Part shown: piece by piece, positions 8,642-16,198 of the stretch
How positions within the stretch are numbered: position 1 is the stretch's first letter
Layout: the number at the start of each line of letters is the position of its first letter
Assembly (NCBI GenBank): GCA_963675625.1
Contig: OY776497.1
Location: 2,480,001-2,544,000 of the forward strand
Direction of reading: 5' to 3'
DNA from: F22 sp963675625
Lineage (GTDB): Bacteria > Bacteroidota > Bacteroidia > Bacteroidales > Bacteroidaceae
DNA length: 64,000 nucleotides
Program-made: the position numbers and the translations under genes
Notes under the pieces: generated by a model
Databases searched by the model: none
Told to the model about the DNA's origin: nothing
Seen by the model: the letters and a program-made list of their open reading frames with translations, nothing else

Positions 8642-9112
8642 TTAATCAATCTTTTGTTTAGCTACCATTACAGTGTCTCCGCTGATGCGTTTTACTTCTA
8701 CTGGTGTTTTGGGGTCAATAAACCCATCGATACTTCTCACCTCTAGGATTTTTCCATCAAAATCAGCTTGTCCATACTCGGCTAGACGAGTTATTGTTAC
8801 ACCTTTATCGCCAATATTTACTTGGTGACGGGCACTAGGGACCTGTCCATCAATGACACTATTTAATGCCATCTTTTTGAGCGTTTTACTTTTCATAAAC
8901 TTGTAAACACCCCAACAAAAAAGGACTAAGGTGGCTATAGAAGAACAGAGACAGGCAGTTAATCCATATAGTTTGTAAATATAAAAGTTGGCTAATACGA
9001 GGCAGCATCCAGAAACAATACCAGCAATACTAATTCCTGGTAATAGGAATAACTCTGCAACCATTAAAATAATACCTAATGCAAGTAATAGAATAATCAC
9101 AAATAAATTCAT
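8642..9112 (-). CDS. NfeD-family membrane protein
   Basis: 156-aa protein with an N-terminal membrane domain (about three hydrophobic segments between residues 4 and 72, including the VAELFLLPGISIAGI stretch typical of NfeD) and a C-terminal OB-fold-like domain (residues about 95-155, with IGDKGVTITRLAEYGQADFDG). This is the short NfeD type without the serine-protease domain. It precedes floA in the same direction; NfeD proteins are thought to assist flotillin assembly or turnover. No clear promoter was seen in the 69 bases before it. Confidence 0.85.
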   Translation of the reverse strand: MNLFVIILLLALGIILMVAELFLLPGISIAGIVSGCCLVLANFYIYKLYGLTACLCSSIATLVLFCWGVYKFMKSKTLKKMALNSVIDGQVPSARHQVNIGDKGVTITRLAEYGQADFDGKILEVRSIDGFIDPKTPVEVKRISGDTVMVAKQKID

Positions 9113-9181
9113 AGTTGTTATGATTAAAGATTTGTTTGCGGTAAATGTACATAATATTCCAGAGATAACTCTAGTTGTGTA

Positions 9182-10672
9182 CTATTTTTTTTCTAAAAGA
9201 CGTATTTTTTTAGTTTGTATGCTCAGTTTTTCTTTCATCTTTGGTAGCGTATCTTCTAGAGCTAAGATGTTTTGTCTAAGGGTATGTTTCTGGTCCGAGT
9301 TAACGGTTATAGCATAGCTGTCACGTAGGGATTGTAGTCTTTTATTTAATTTTGTATAGTCGGCTAGTTCCGTTTCATATTGTTTGAATAATTTTCGTGC
9401 AGATGGATTGTTAAATTCACTATACTGATGATATGTGTGCGCGTCATCCAAAACAAAAGTAAATGCCATATTTCCTCTTTCTTTATCTGAAATGATTTGT
9501 TTGCGCACAAGGTCAAGTCTCTTTATACCTTCCTCATATTCTTTTTTATCAGGTCGGCAAACCGAAATAGGGCATAATGAAGCAAAATTAGCAAGTAGTT
9601 TTTTTGAGAACTTTTCAGAATCATAGACTTCTCGAGTTTCGTTTGGAACAAAAGTATATACACAAACCATTCCATTTGGTTGGTATCGGTCGCTTGCAAA
9701 CCAGCCCAATTTATGACTTGTGTCTATTACAAGCATATAATCATTGGCTGGCGAATTAAAAGGCATGCCCATATTTTGTGGCTTTAAAAATTCGCCTTCT
9801 TCAGTCATCCTTCTTGTTACAAATATATCATATCCGCCAATACTTTTAGAACCATTATTTGCAAAATACAGAGTTTGTCCGTCAGACATAAGATAAGGGT
9901 AATTACTATCTCCATCATTTGTATTGACAGATTCACTTACTGCCTTGGGTGTCCCCCATGTGTCTCCTTCTCTATGACATACCATTATCTTAAAAACTGG
10001 AGTGGTAATGGTACTATCTTCAGATACTTTTCTTGTAATCAAATCTTGTGCGGCATACCATTGTTGACTCTCAATTTGTGGAGTATAACGTACTTCTTTA
10101 TCGTTTATTTGGTTTAAAAAACCAGCAGATTCGGGTAGGGCGTATGCTGTTAAAAATTTATTCTTGTCTATCACTATAGAGTCAAGTATAGTGATTTTGC
10201 TTATGCCACGTAGCATTAAAGCTTTTTGAGCTACGTCTTCTTTAATTTGTGATGCAATTTCAGTATTTTGTCGCTTTTCTAATAGAAAAATTAGCCATTT
10301 ATCTGCAATAGCTTCTGCATCGTCAAATCTGTATAGCTCTTTGTAAGCCCAAATTAAATGCTCATAAGCGGGAGGTGTTTGCCTTTTTACTGCATATTCT
10401 AAAGGTTTAAGAGACTTTTCAAGCTGTCCTACATGAGCACAACATGCCCCATAAAAAAAATTATAGTTGGCGCTATTGGGATACGATTTGAATTTTTCGG
10501 TAAAATAAGGAAAGACTTCTTCGTATTGTCCATTGTAAAATTTTTGCTTTTGTGCTGTTAGGCTCTGAGCATTAGTCTGTTGTGTACAAAGAAAACCTAG
10601 AATAAACAATCCTAGGCATATGTATGAGCTGTTGAAAAAACGAGAGATTTGTTGTTGCTTTTTGTTGTTCAT
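9182..10672 (-). CDS. TPR and PD40/WD40-like repeat envelope protein
   Basis: 496-aa exported protein. I place the start at the ATG ending at 10672 because the frame upstream only offers a TTG and the ATG begins a signal peptide (MNNKKQQQISRFF, then a hydrophobic run, cleavage near NAQS). Residues about 25-110 form TPR-like repeats (FYNGQYEEVFPYF, FYGACCAHVGQLEKSL). The middle has PD40-type beta-propeller motifs (DGQTLYFANNGSKSIGGYDIF, WFASDRY). The C-terminus is helical. It resembles Bacteroidetes PD40 proteins linked to the outer membrane, including the N-terminal part of the type IX secretion protein PorE, but has no OmpA domain. A specific function is not assigned. Confidence 0.75.
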   Translation of the reverse strand: MNNKKQQQISRFFNSSYICLGLFILGFLCTQQTNAQSLTAQKQKFYNGQYEEVFPYFTEKFKSYPNSANYNFFYGACCAHVGQLEKSLKPLEYAVKRQTPPAYEHLIWAYKELYRFDDAEAIADKWLIFLLEKRQNTEIASQIKEDVAQKALMLRGISKITILDSIVIDKNKFLTAYALPESAGFLNQINDKEVRYTPQIESQQWYAAQDLITRKVSEDSTITTPVFKIMVCHREGDTWGTPKAVSESVNTNDGDSNYPYLMSDGQTLYFANNGSKSIGGYDIFVTRRMTEEGEFLKPQNMGMPFNSPANDYMLVIDTSHKLGWFASDRYQPNGMVCVYTFVPNETREVYDSEKFSKKLLANFASLCPISVCRPDKKEYEEGIKRLDLVRKQIISDKERGNMAFTFVLDDAHTYHQYSEFNNPSARKLFKQYETELADYTKLNKRLQSLRDSYAITVNSDQKHTLRQNILALEDTLPKMKEKLSIQTKKIRLLEKK

Positions 10673-10779
10673 GATTTTAATCAAATTATTACTCTTCAAA
10701 GGTAGATATAATGTGTGAAAATTCCTATTTTTGCACGATGTTTTTACTAGAGATAACGAAATAAAGCCTCAATATAAAT

Positions 10780-11544
10780 ATGACTACAAATAGCAATAAA
10801 CAAAGCCCTTATGCCAAATTAATACGTAGAATAACTAAGCGTTTTCATCAAGGACTGGGCGATTACGAACTCATAGAAGATGGAGATAAAGTTTTGATTG
10901 GCTTATCTGGCGGGAAAGATTCATTAGCTTTGGTTCAGTTGCTAGGACAGCGAGCCAAAATTCATAAACCAAAATTTTCAGTTGTGGCACTACATGTGGT
11001 TATGACTAATGTGCCATATGCTGTTGATCCTGATTATTTAAGAGATTTTTGTTCCCAACATGGTGTACCTTTAGAAATTCGAGAAGGCAGTTTTGATTCT
11101 ACTACAGATACTCGTAAATCACCTTGCTTTTTATGTTCATGGAATAGACGTAAAATTTTATTTGAGACCGCTCAAAAGCTTAAATGTAATAAAATAGCTT
11201 TAGGGCATCATATGGACGATATTTTGGTGACACTATTGATGAATATGTCCTTTCAAGGCGCTTTTAGTACGATGCCCCCTAAATTGATTATGCGCAAAAT
11301 GCCCCTTACAGTGATTCGTCCTATGTGTCTTGTTGCAGAAAAAGACTTAATTGAGCTTAGTAAAATGGAGGAGTATCGTGCATTAAAAAAAGACTGTCCA
11401 TACGAAAGTCATTCTCATCGTAGTGATATGGAAAAAATATTAAGGCAACTTGAAGAGATGAATCCTGAGGCGAGGTATAGTTTGTGGAAAAGTATGACCA
11501 ATATACAAGAGGAGCTATTGCCCAATAAATTGTCTGGAGAGTAG
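10780..11544 (+). CDS. ttcA: tRNA cytidine-32 2-thiolation protein TtcA
   Basis: ATP-dependent, iron-sulfur-dependent enzyme that makes 2-thiocytidine at tRNA position 32. The PP-loop SGGKDS is near residue 44 and the cluster cysteines are visible as PCFLCSWNRRK near residue 112 plus KDCPYESHSHR near residue 204. At 254 aa it is somewhat shorter than E. coli TtcA (about 311), mainly at the C-terminus. It is divergent from the PD40 gene; a -7-like TATTTTTG sits at 10727-10734. A strong terminator follows at 11585. Confidence 0.92.
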   Translation: MTTNSNKQSPYAKLIRRITKRFHQGLGDYELIEDGDKVLIGLSGGKDSLALVQLLGQRAKIHKPKFSVVALHVVMTNVPYAVDPDYLRDFCSQHGVPLEIREGSFDSTTDTRKSPCFLCSWNRRKILFETAQKLKCNKIALGHHMDDILVTLLMNMSFQGAFSTMPPKLIMRKMPLTVIRPMCLVAEKDLIELSKMEEYRALKKDCPYESHSHRSDMEKILRQLEEMNPEARYSLWKSMTNIQEELLPNKLSGE

Positions 11545-11584
11545 TAAGTACGTTGTTTGTACGAGTCAAATAAACATAGAAAAA

Positions 11585-11620
11585 ACGGACCGTCAAGAAA
11601 ATGCTTGACAGTCCGTTTTT
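11585..11620 (+). terminator. ttcA terminator
   Basis: Hairpin ACGGAC-c-GTCAAG (11585-11597) with CTTGAC-a-GTCCGT (11604-11616), directly followed by a T-run. Confidence 0.9.
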
Positions 11621-11650
11621 TATTAACTTTTCTTCAGTAATAATAAAAAG

Positions 11651-11738
11651 CGGAGGGTGCGAGATTCGAACTCGCGGTACCCGGAAAGAGTACGTCAGTT
11701 TAGCAAACTGGTGGTTTCAGCCACTCACCCAACCCTCC
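11651..11738 (-). tRNA. tRNA-Ser (anticodon GCT)
   Basis: The minus strand folds as a class II tRNA: acceptor stem GGAGGGT (from 11738) with ACCCTCC (to 11652), anticodon loop TTGCTAA giving GCT for AGC/AGU codons, a long variable arm (GTAC...GTAC) as in serine tRNAs, and a T-arm with GTTCGAATC. Discriminator base is G and CCA is not encoded. Confidence 0.95.
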
Positions 11739-11854
11739 AAAATCTTTTTTTTCTGAAAAGTGATGCAAATGTAGTCTCTTTGTGTATATTTTCCAAATAA
11801 ATGAGAGCTTTTTTCAAATAAAAGTTTCTATATACCTCTATAAAGAGATTGGTT

Positions 11855-13525
11855 TTACGTTAAAAATAACATAAGTACTAATTGAGCAATCATGACGCGT
11901 AAAAGCATTGCCAATGGGTAAACGGCAGCGTAGGCTACAGCTGGTTGGTCGTCTGGAGCATTGTCACTTGCATATTTTAGTGCCATTGGGTTGGCCATTG
12001 CTCCGCAAAGCATTCCGCAGGTAGTGCTAAAATCAATCTTTGCCCACTGTGTGGCAATTAGCCCAACGATTAAAACAGGTACAACCGTTAATGCAAATCC
12101 TATGGCAATCCAATACATACCTTGCCCTCTCATCATGGTCTCCATAAAATGAGCTCCACTACTTAAACCTAGGCAAGCTAAATATAGAGACAACCCCATT
12201 TTTTGCATGAGTAGATTGGCGCTTCTTGTTACGTATATAAGCATATGAAGTCTCGGCCCGAAAGTACCTATAAGTATCCCAACAATAATAGGACCACCAG
12301 CTAAACCAAGTCGCACTGGAGTGGTCATTTGACTGATTGGAATTGGTACAGCTCCAAGTGCCAATCCAAGTACAAGCCCAATAAATATAGCAAAAAGATT
12401 GGGTTCGTTAAGGTGTTTGACACGGTTACCTAATACATTCTCTACTTGTTTAAGCGCTTCTCTACGTCCTACCACGGTCAACCTATCACCCATTTGTAAG
12501 ACCAATTCAGATGTCGCTAGTAGTTCCACATCTCCACGATATATGCGACTAATGTTGATGCCATATAGATTACGTAGCTTCAATTGTCCCAATTTTTTAC
12601 CATTTAATTTAGAGCGAGTCACGACAATACGTTGAGATACCAGTTCAGAGTCTAAAGCATTCCAGTCGATATCTTCTCTGTTCCAGTCATCTGTTTCGTG
12701 TTCCCCAAATAAGACAGTGAGTGCATCTACCGCCGATTCCTTTGTGGCCAATAAGATTCGATCATGTTCTTCCAATACCATCGTAGATGAAGGGATTAGT
12801 AGCTTTTGGTCACGCCATACGCGAGAAATGACAAATTTCTTCGGAGATAATTGAGCTATGTCTTTAATCTCTTTTCCGTACAGTGCTGGATTGTGTACCC
12901 GGAAAGAAGTAATGATTGTATGATTTTTTTTGTCTGGTTTTTGTGTCTTTTTGGGAGAGGCAAAATAAACTACTTTGCTGAGAACTACCATTGCCAATAT
13001 AACACCTACTACTCCTAATGGATAAGTCACAGCACACCCCAATGTTGCTGATGTGTCATCTATCCCCATTTGTGTTAGCGTTTGTTGTGCCGCCGCTAAA
13101 GCTGGTGTATTGGTTGTTGCTCCACATAATACACCTATCATATCTGCCAAAGAGACAGAAGAGAAGTGGCTAAAGGCTATACACATTATCGTACCAATCG
13201 CTACTACAGCTATTGACAATAGATTTAATGTTACGCCTCCTTTTCGGAAAGTGCTAAAAAAACCAGGGCCGACTTGTAACCCCAGAGCGTAGACAAAAAG
13301 CACTAACCCGAAACTCTCGGCATAGTAAAGCATTTCTTCATTAACAGACAAACCAATATGTCCTGCTAATATACCAATAAAAAAAACATATGTCACCCCG
13401 AGAGAAATTCCACCGATACGAAGCTTTCCCAAAGTAAGACCTAAGGCAGCAATTAAGCTCATTACCACAACAGCCTGCATAGCCGAGTGTTCTATAAAAA
13501 GACTAGTTATCCAGTCCATATTCAA
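11855..13525 (-). CDS. YidE/AspT-type transporter with two TrkA-C domains
   Basis: 556-aa inner-membrane protein of the aspartate-alanine exchanger family. It shows two membrane halves, roughly residues 15-190 and 375-555, flanking a hydrophilic middle with two TrkA-C-like domains (HDRILLATKESAVDALTVLFG and MGDRLTVVGRREALKQVENVLG). The repeated GxxxGAxTNTPALAAA and GAMANPMALKYA motifs of the two halves are visible. The substrate is unknown; characterised relatives exchange aspartate/alanine or succinate. The gene is monocistronic. A -7-like TATATTTG on the minus strand lies at 13553-13546. Confidence 0.88.
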   Translation of the reverse strand: MNMDWITSLFIEHSAMQAVVVMSLIAALGLTLGKLRIGGISLGVTYVFFIGILAGHIGLSVNEEMLYYAESFGLVLFVYALGLQVGPGFFSTFRKGGVTLNLLSIAVVAIGTIMCIAFSHFSSVSLADMIGVLCGATTNTPALAAAQQTLTQMGIDDTSATLGCAVTYPLGVVGVILAMVVLSKVVYFASPKKTQKPDKKNHTIITSFRVHNPALYGKEIKDIAQLSPKKFVISRVWRDQKLLIPSSTMVLEEHDRILLATKESAVDALTVLFGEHETDDWNREDIDWNALDSELVSQRIVVTRSKLNGKKLGQLKLRNLYGINISRIYRGDVELLATSELVLQMGDRLTVVGRREALKQVENVLGNRVKHLNEPNLFAIFIGLVLGLALGAVPIPISQMTTPVRLGLAGGPIIVGILIGTFGPRLHMLIYVTRSANLLMQKMGLSLYLACLGLSSGAHFMETMMRGQGMYWIAIGFALTVVPVLIVGLIATQWAKIDFSTTCGMLCGAMANPMALKYASDNAPDDQPAVAYAAVYPLAMLLRVMIAQLVLMLFLT

Positions 13526-13596
13526 ATTGTTGTTTTAGTTTGCCGCAAATATAGGTACTTTTCTTTGTCTATAAAGATGATTTACCAAAAAAATGC

Positions 13597-13604
13597 TATC
13601 TTTG
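13597..13604 (+). promoter_or_regulatory. -7 element (TATCTTTG) for the DMP19 operon
   Basis: TATCTTTG matches the Bacteroidetes -7 consensus; no -33 TTTG at the right distance was found. It would give a leader of about 110 bases for the gene at 13724. Confidence 0.45.
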
Positions 13605-13723
13605 CAAGGATAATATTGTGCTAAACTCTTTCTTTTGCTTAAAGTTGTTCTTTGTGAATGAATGGGTGATGTGTTTTCCGAACAATTTTGTTTGAATTAT
13701 CATTATAAAAACGAAGTAAAACT

Positions 13724-14167
13724 ATGGATTATTTACAACAATATATTGATGCTTACATGGAGCGCCTAGGTGGTGAACTGACTGCCGATAATATGAGTGT
13801 ACTGACTGGTGAGCAACATGCTCTTTTGTCCTTTATGATTGTACATGATGAAGTGATGGATGGTGGATTTATTCAACTTATTCAGAACGGTTATGGAGGA
13901 TATATCTTTGACAATCCATTTGCAAAAGCCATGCGTCTTTTTGGAATGAAAGATTTTAGCAAACTTCTTTACAAGGTTAAAACATTCTATGATTTACATA
14001 AAGAGGCTTTAGAGCAAGAGAGAAGTGACGAGGAGTTCATGGCTATGTATGAACAATATGAAGTCTTTGATGAGTGGGATGATATGTACATTACCGATGA
14101 AGAAGAGTGGTGTGATATTATGAGTGAATATGTGCGCAATAACGAGGACTCTTTTATTTTAAAATAA
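13724..14167 (+). CDS. DMP19/DUF4375 family protein
   Basis: 147-aa acidic cytoplasmic protein. The segment LLSFMIVHDEVMDGGFIQLIQNGYG followed by NPFAKAMRLFG is the recognisable core of the DMP19 (DUF4375) family; the name comes from a putative DNA-mimic protein of Neisseria. Whether this copy mimics DNA is unknown, but the C-terminal third is strikingly rich in Asp and Glu, which fits. It heads a run of four close genes (13724-16111); the NigD-like gene starts 8 bases after it. Confidence 0.75.
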   Translation: MDYLQQYIDAYMERLGGELTADNMSVLTGEQHALLSFMIVHDEVMDGGFIQLIQNGYGGYIFDNPFAKAMRLFGMKDFSKLLYKVKTFYDLHKEALEQERSDEEFMAMYEQYEVFDEWDDMYITDEEEWCDIMSEYVRNNEDSFILK

Positions 14168-14174
14168 TAGTAGA

Positions 14175-14990
14175 ATGAATATACATATTAGATCTATATA
14201 CAAGCAATCATTTCGCGTATTGCAAATAGTTCTTTTATTGGTCAATATTGTTCTTTTATCAAGTTGTCTGAATGATTCAGATGCCAACAAAGAGAACATT
14301 ACAAACAGTATTGTATTGGTTCATAACTCTAGCATTGGGACGACTTTTACTTTACCAACAGGGCAAGAAGTAATCCCGACAGCTTCTTCTTTAGAGACGA
14401 TGCGTACTACCAATCAGTTTAATGATCATGATGCAAAAGTCGCTTATATTGCTTTTCAATATGAGAATGATCAAATTACTGAAGACAAAATTTTGGACGC
14501 AGAAATGCTTTATGCTGCAAGTTTAGATCGTACAGTTGAACGTGTTGATTATGTAGATGCTCCCAATGATTCTGCCTCTGTAGCTCCTATTATATCGTTA
14601 GACGTAATAGGTACTGATATAGGAGAGTCTACATATGCTAGAATGCTAGGCAAACATTTGCTGATTTCTAATAGATATTTTCTAGCCAATACTTCTCATT
14701 ACTTTACTCTTGTGTATAAGTCCGATGAGATAACTCCCAGTTCAGACAAGTTAGAAGTCTATTTGCGACACAATAACAATGGAGATACGGCTTTGCTCAA
14801 TACGAGTTACCAATACCATGCTATGTATCCAGCTGTTTATTGGATGGCTTTCGATTTGACTGAGGCTTTAGAAGAGTTTACTCTTGTGACAGGACATGAT
14901 GAAGTACCTATTCAAATTGTTACATATAATAGTACAGATTTGAATATGGAAAACGCAGAGAAAACGCTGTACACATGCACCTATAAATAA
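14175..14990 (+). CDS. NigD-like lipoprotein
   Basis: 271-aa exported lipoprotein: a long N-terminal hydrophobic stretch (residues 15-30) ends in the lipobox LLSSC with Cys near residue 32. The rest is beta-rich. Segments such as HYFTLVYKSD, KLEVYLRHNNNGDT and YPAVYWMAFDL resemble the C-terminal sandwich of Bacteroides NigD-type proteins. Similarity is by eye, so the family name is tentative. It lies between the DMP19 gene (8 bases before) and the YIP1 gene (11 bases after). It is probably on the outer membrane; no molecular function is known. Confidence 0.6.
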   Translation: MNIHIRSIYKQSFRVLQIVLLLVNIVLLSSCLNDSDANKENITNSIVLVHNSSIGTTFTLPTGQEVIPTASSLETMRTTNQFNDHDAKVAYIAFQYENDQITEDKILDAEMLYAASLDRTVERVDYVDAPNDSASVAPIISLDVIGTDIGESTYARMLGKHLLISNRYFLANTSHYFTLVYKSDEITPSSDKLEVYLRHNNNGDTALLNTSYQYHAMYPAVYWMAFDLTEALEEFTLVTGHDEVPIQIVTYNSTDLNMENAEKTLYTCTYK

Positions 14991-15000
14991 TAGAATACAT

Positions 15001-15594
15001 ATGACGGAACAAGAAACTAATATACATTTTGGATTTTTGATTAAACGTCTTTCTCAGTTACTTTTTCACCCATCTGATGCGTGGACAACTATTCGTGATC
15101 AGGAGTCTGCCGAAACAGTACAAACTCATTTTCTGTTTCCCTCTTTGGGCTTAATGGTACTTGCTGTATTTTTAAGTAATGTATGGCTTGGAACTGGATG
15201 GACAAATGCTATACGGTGCAGTACCGCTTATGCAATGAGTCTGTTTTTGACATATTGGGGAGGGGCTTATTTGGTCGACTGGGTTTGGAAGAAACGCACC
15301 AATGGGCCTTCTGCGCTGAATATGTGGCGACAAGTTATCGGTTACTCATTGCTTGTACCCATGCTGACAAAGTTGGTGAGTATTCTTAGTAGCATGAATG
15401 ATCTGCTTGCTATTTTACAGTTAGTTGTTGTATTGGGAAACCTATACATATTCTATATTTTATGGGAGGCATTAATCGTATTAGTCGGTTTAAAAGAAGA
15501 TCACCTATTTATAGTTATGTCTATATTGGGTATTTTTTGTTTGGGATGTCCAATAGCACTCGAACGCATATTTTTATTATTGTTGAACGTTTAA
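15001..15594 (+). CDS. YIP1-family membrane protein
   Basis: 197-aa membrane protein. The N-terminal hydrophilic segment LLFHPSDAWTTIRDQES, followed by about five transmembrane helices, is the usual pattern of bacterial YIP1-domain proteins. Bacterial members have no established role; the family name comes from eukaryotic Rab-interacting proteins. It is cotranscribed with the NigD-like gene and probably with smpB, 43 bases downstream. Confidence 0.7.
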   Translation: MTEQETNIHFGFLIKRLSQLLFHPSDAWTTIRDQESAETVQTHFLFPSLGLMVLAVFLSNVWLGTGWTNAIRCSTAYAMSLFLTYWGGAYLVDWVWKKRTNGPSALNMWRQVIGYSLLVPMLTKLVSILSSMNDLLAILQLVVVLGNLYIFYILWEALIVLVGLKEDHLFIVMSILGIFCLGCPIALERIFLLLLNV

Positions 15595-15637
15595 AGAAAT
15601 TATTCTTACGTTCATATAAGCTATAGAACTTTTTATT

Positions 15638-16111
15638 ATGGCAAAAAAAGATAAGAAGAACAGTCAAGGACCAATAAATATTCGCAATAAACGCGCAAAT
15701 TTTGATTATGAAATTGTCGACCAGTATACAGCTGGCATTGTTTTAACAGGAACTGAAATAAAGTCCATTCGTTTAGGTAAAGCTAGTTTAGTGGACACCT
15801 TCTGCTATTTTGCGAATGGTGAGTTGTGGGTGAAAAACATGCATATTGCCGAATATTTTTATGGATCTTTTTCAAATCATGCGGTACGTAGAGATCGCAA
15901 GTTATTATTACAACGTAAAGAATTGACCAAACTTCAGCGTATGACCAAAGAAGCTGGTTTTACAATAATTCCTTTGAGATTATTTATAAACGAAAAAGGG
16001 TTGGCAAAGCTTGTGGTAGGTCTTGCACGTGGTAAGAAACAGTATGATAAACGACAGTCTATTCGTGAACGGGATGATAAACGTGAGATGGATAGACAGT
16101 TTAAGCACTAA
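15638..16111 (+). CDS. smpB: SsrA-binding protein
   Basis: Binds tmRNA and delivers it to stalled ribosomes (trans-translation). The 157-aa protein shows the family core YEIVDQYTAGIVLTGTEIKS, the LVDTFCYF segment and the basic C-terminal tail (KKQYDKRQSIRERDDKREMDR) that enters the ribosomal mRNA channel. Length is normal. No tmRNA gene is seen in the window. A weak hairpin with a short T-run follows at 16121-16139. Confidence 0.97.
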   Translation: MAKKDKKNSQGPINIRNKRANFDYEIVDQYTAGIVLTGTEIKSIRLGKASLVDTFCYFANGELWVKNMHIAEYFYGSFSNHAVRRDRKLLLQRKELTKLQRMTKEAGFTIIPLRLFINEKGLAKLVVGLARGKKQYDKRQSIRERDDKREMDRQFKH

Positions 16112-16120
16112 AATTCTGAT

Positions 16121-16139
16121 AGAGTGTAATACTCTGTTT
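16121..16139 (+). terminator. Weak terminator-like hairpin after smpB
   Basis: AGAGT (16121-16125) and ACTCT (16131-16135) pair with a 5-base loop, followed by GTTTT. The stem is only 5 bp, so termination may be partial. Confidence 0.4.
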
Positions 16140-16198
16140 TAGAGGAAGTCTTATGTTTTTCAACTGTGTACAATTATTGTTTGACAGAATCAGCCTTT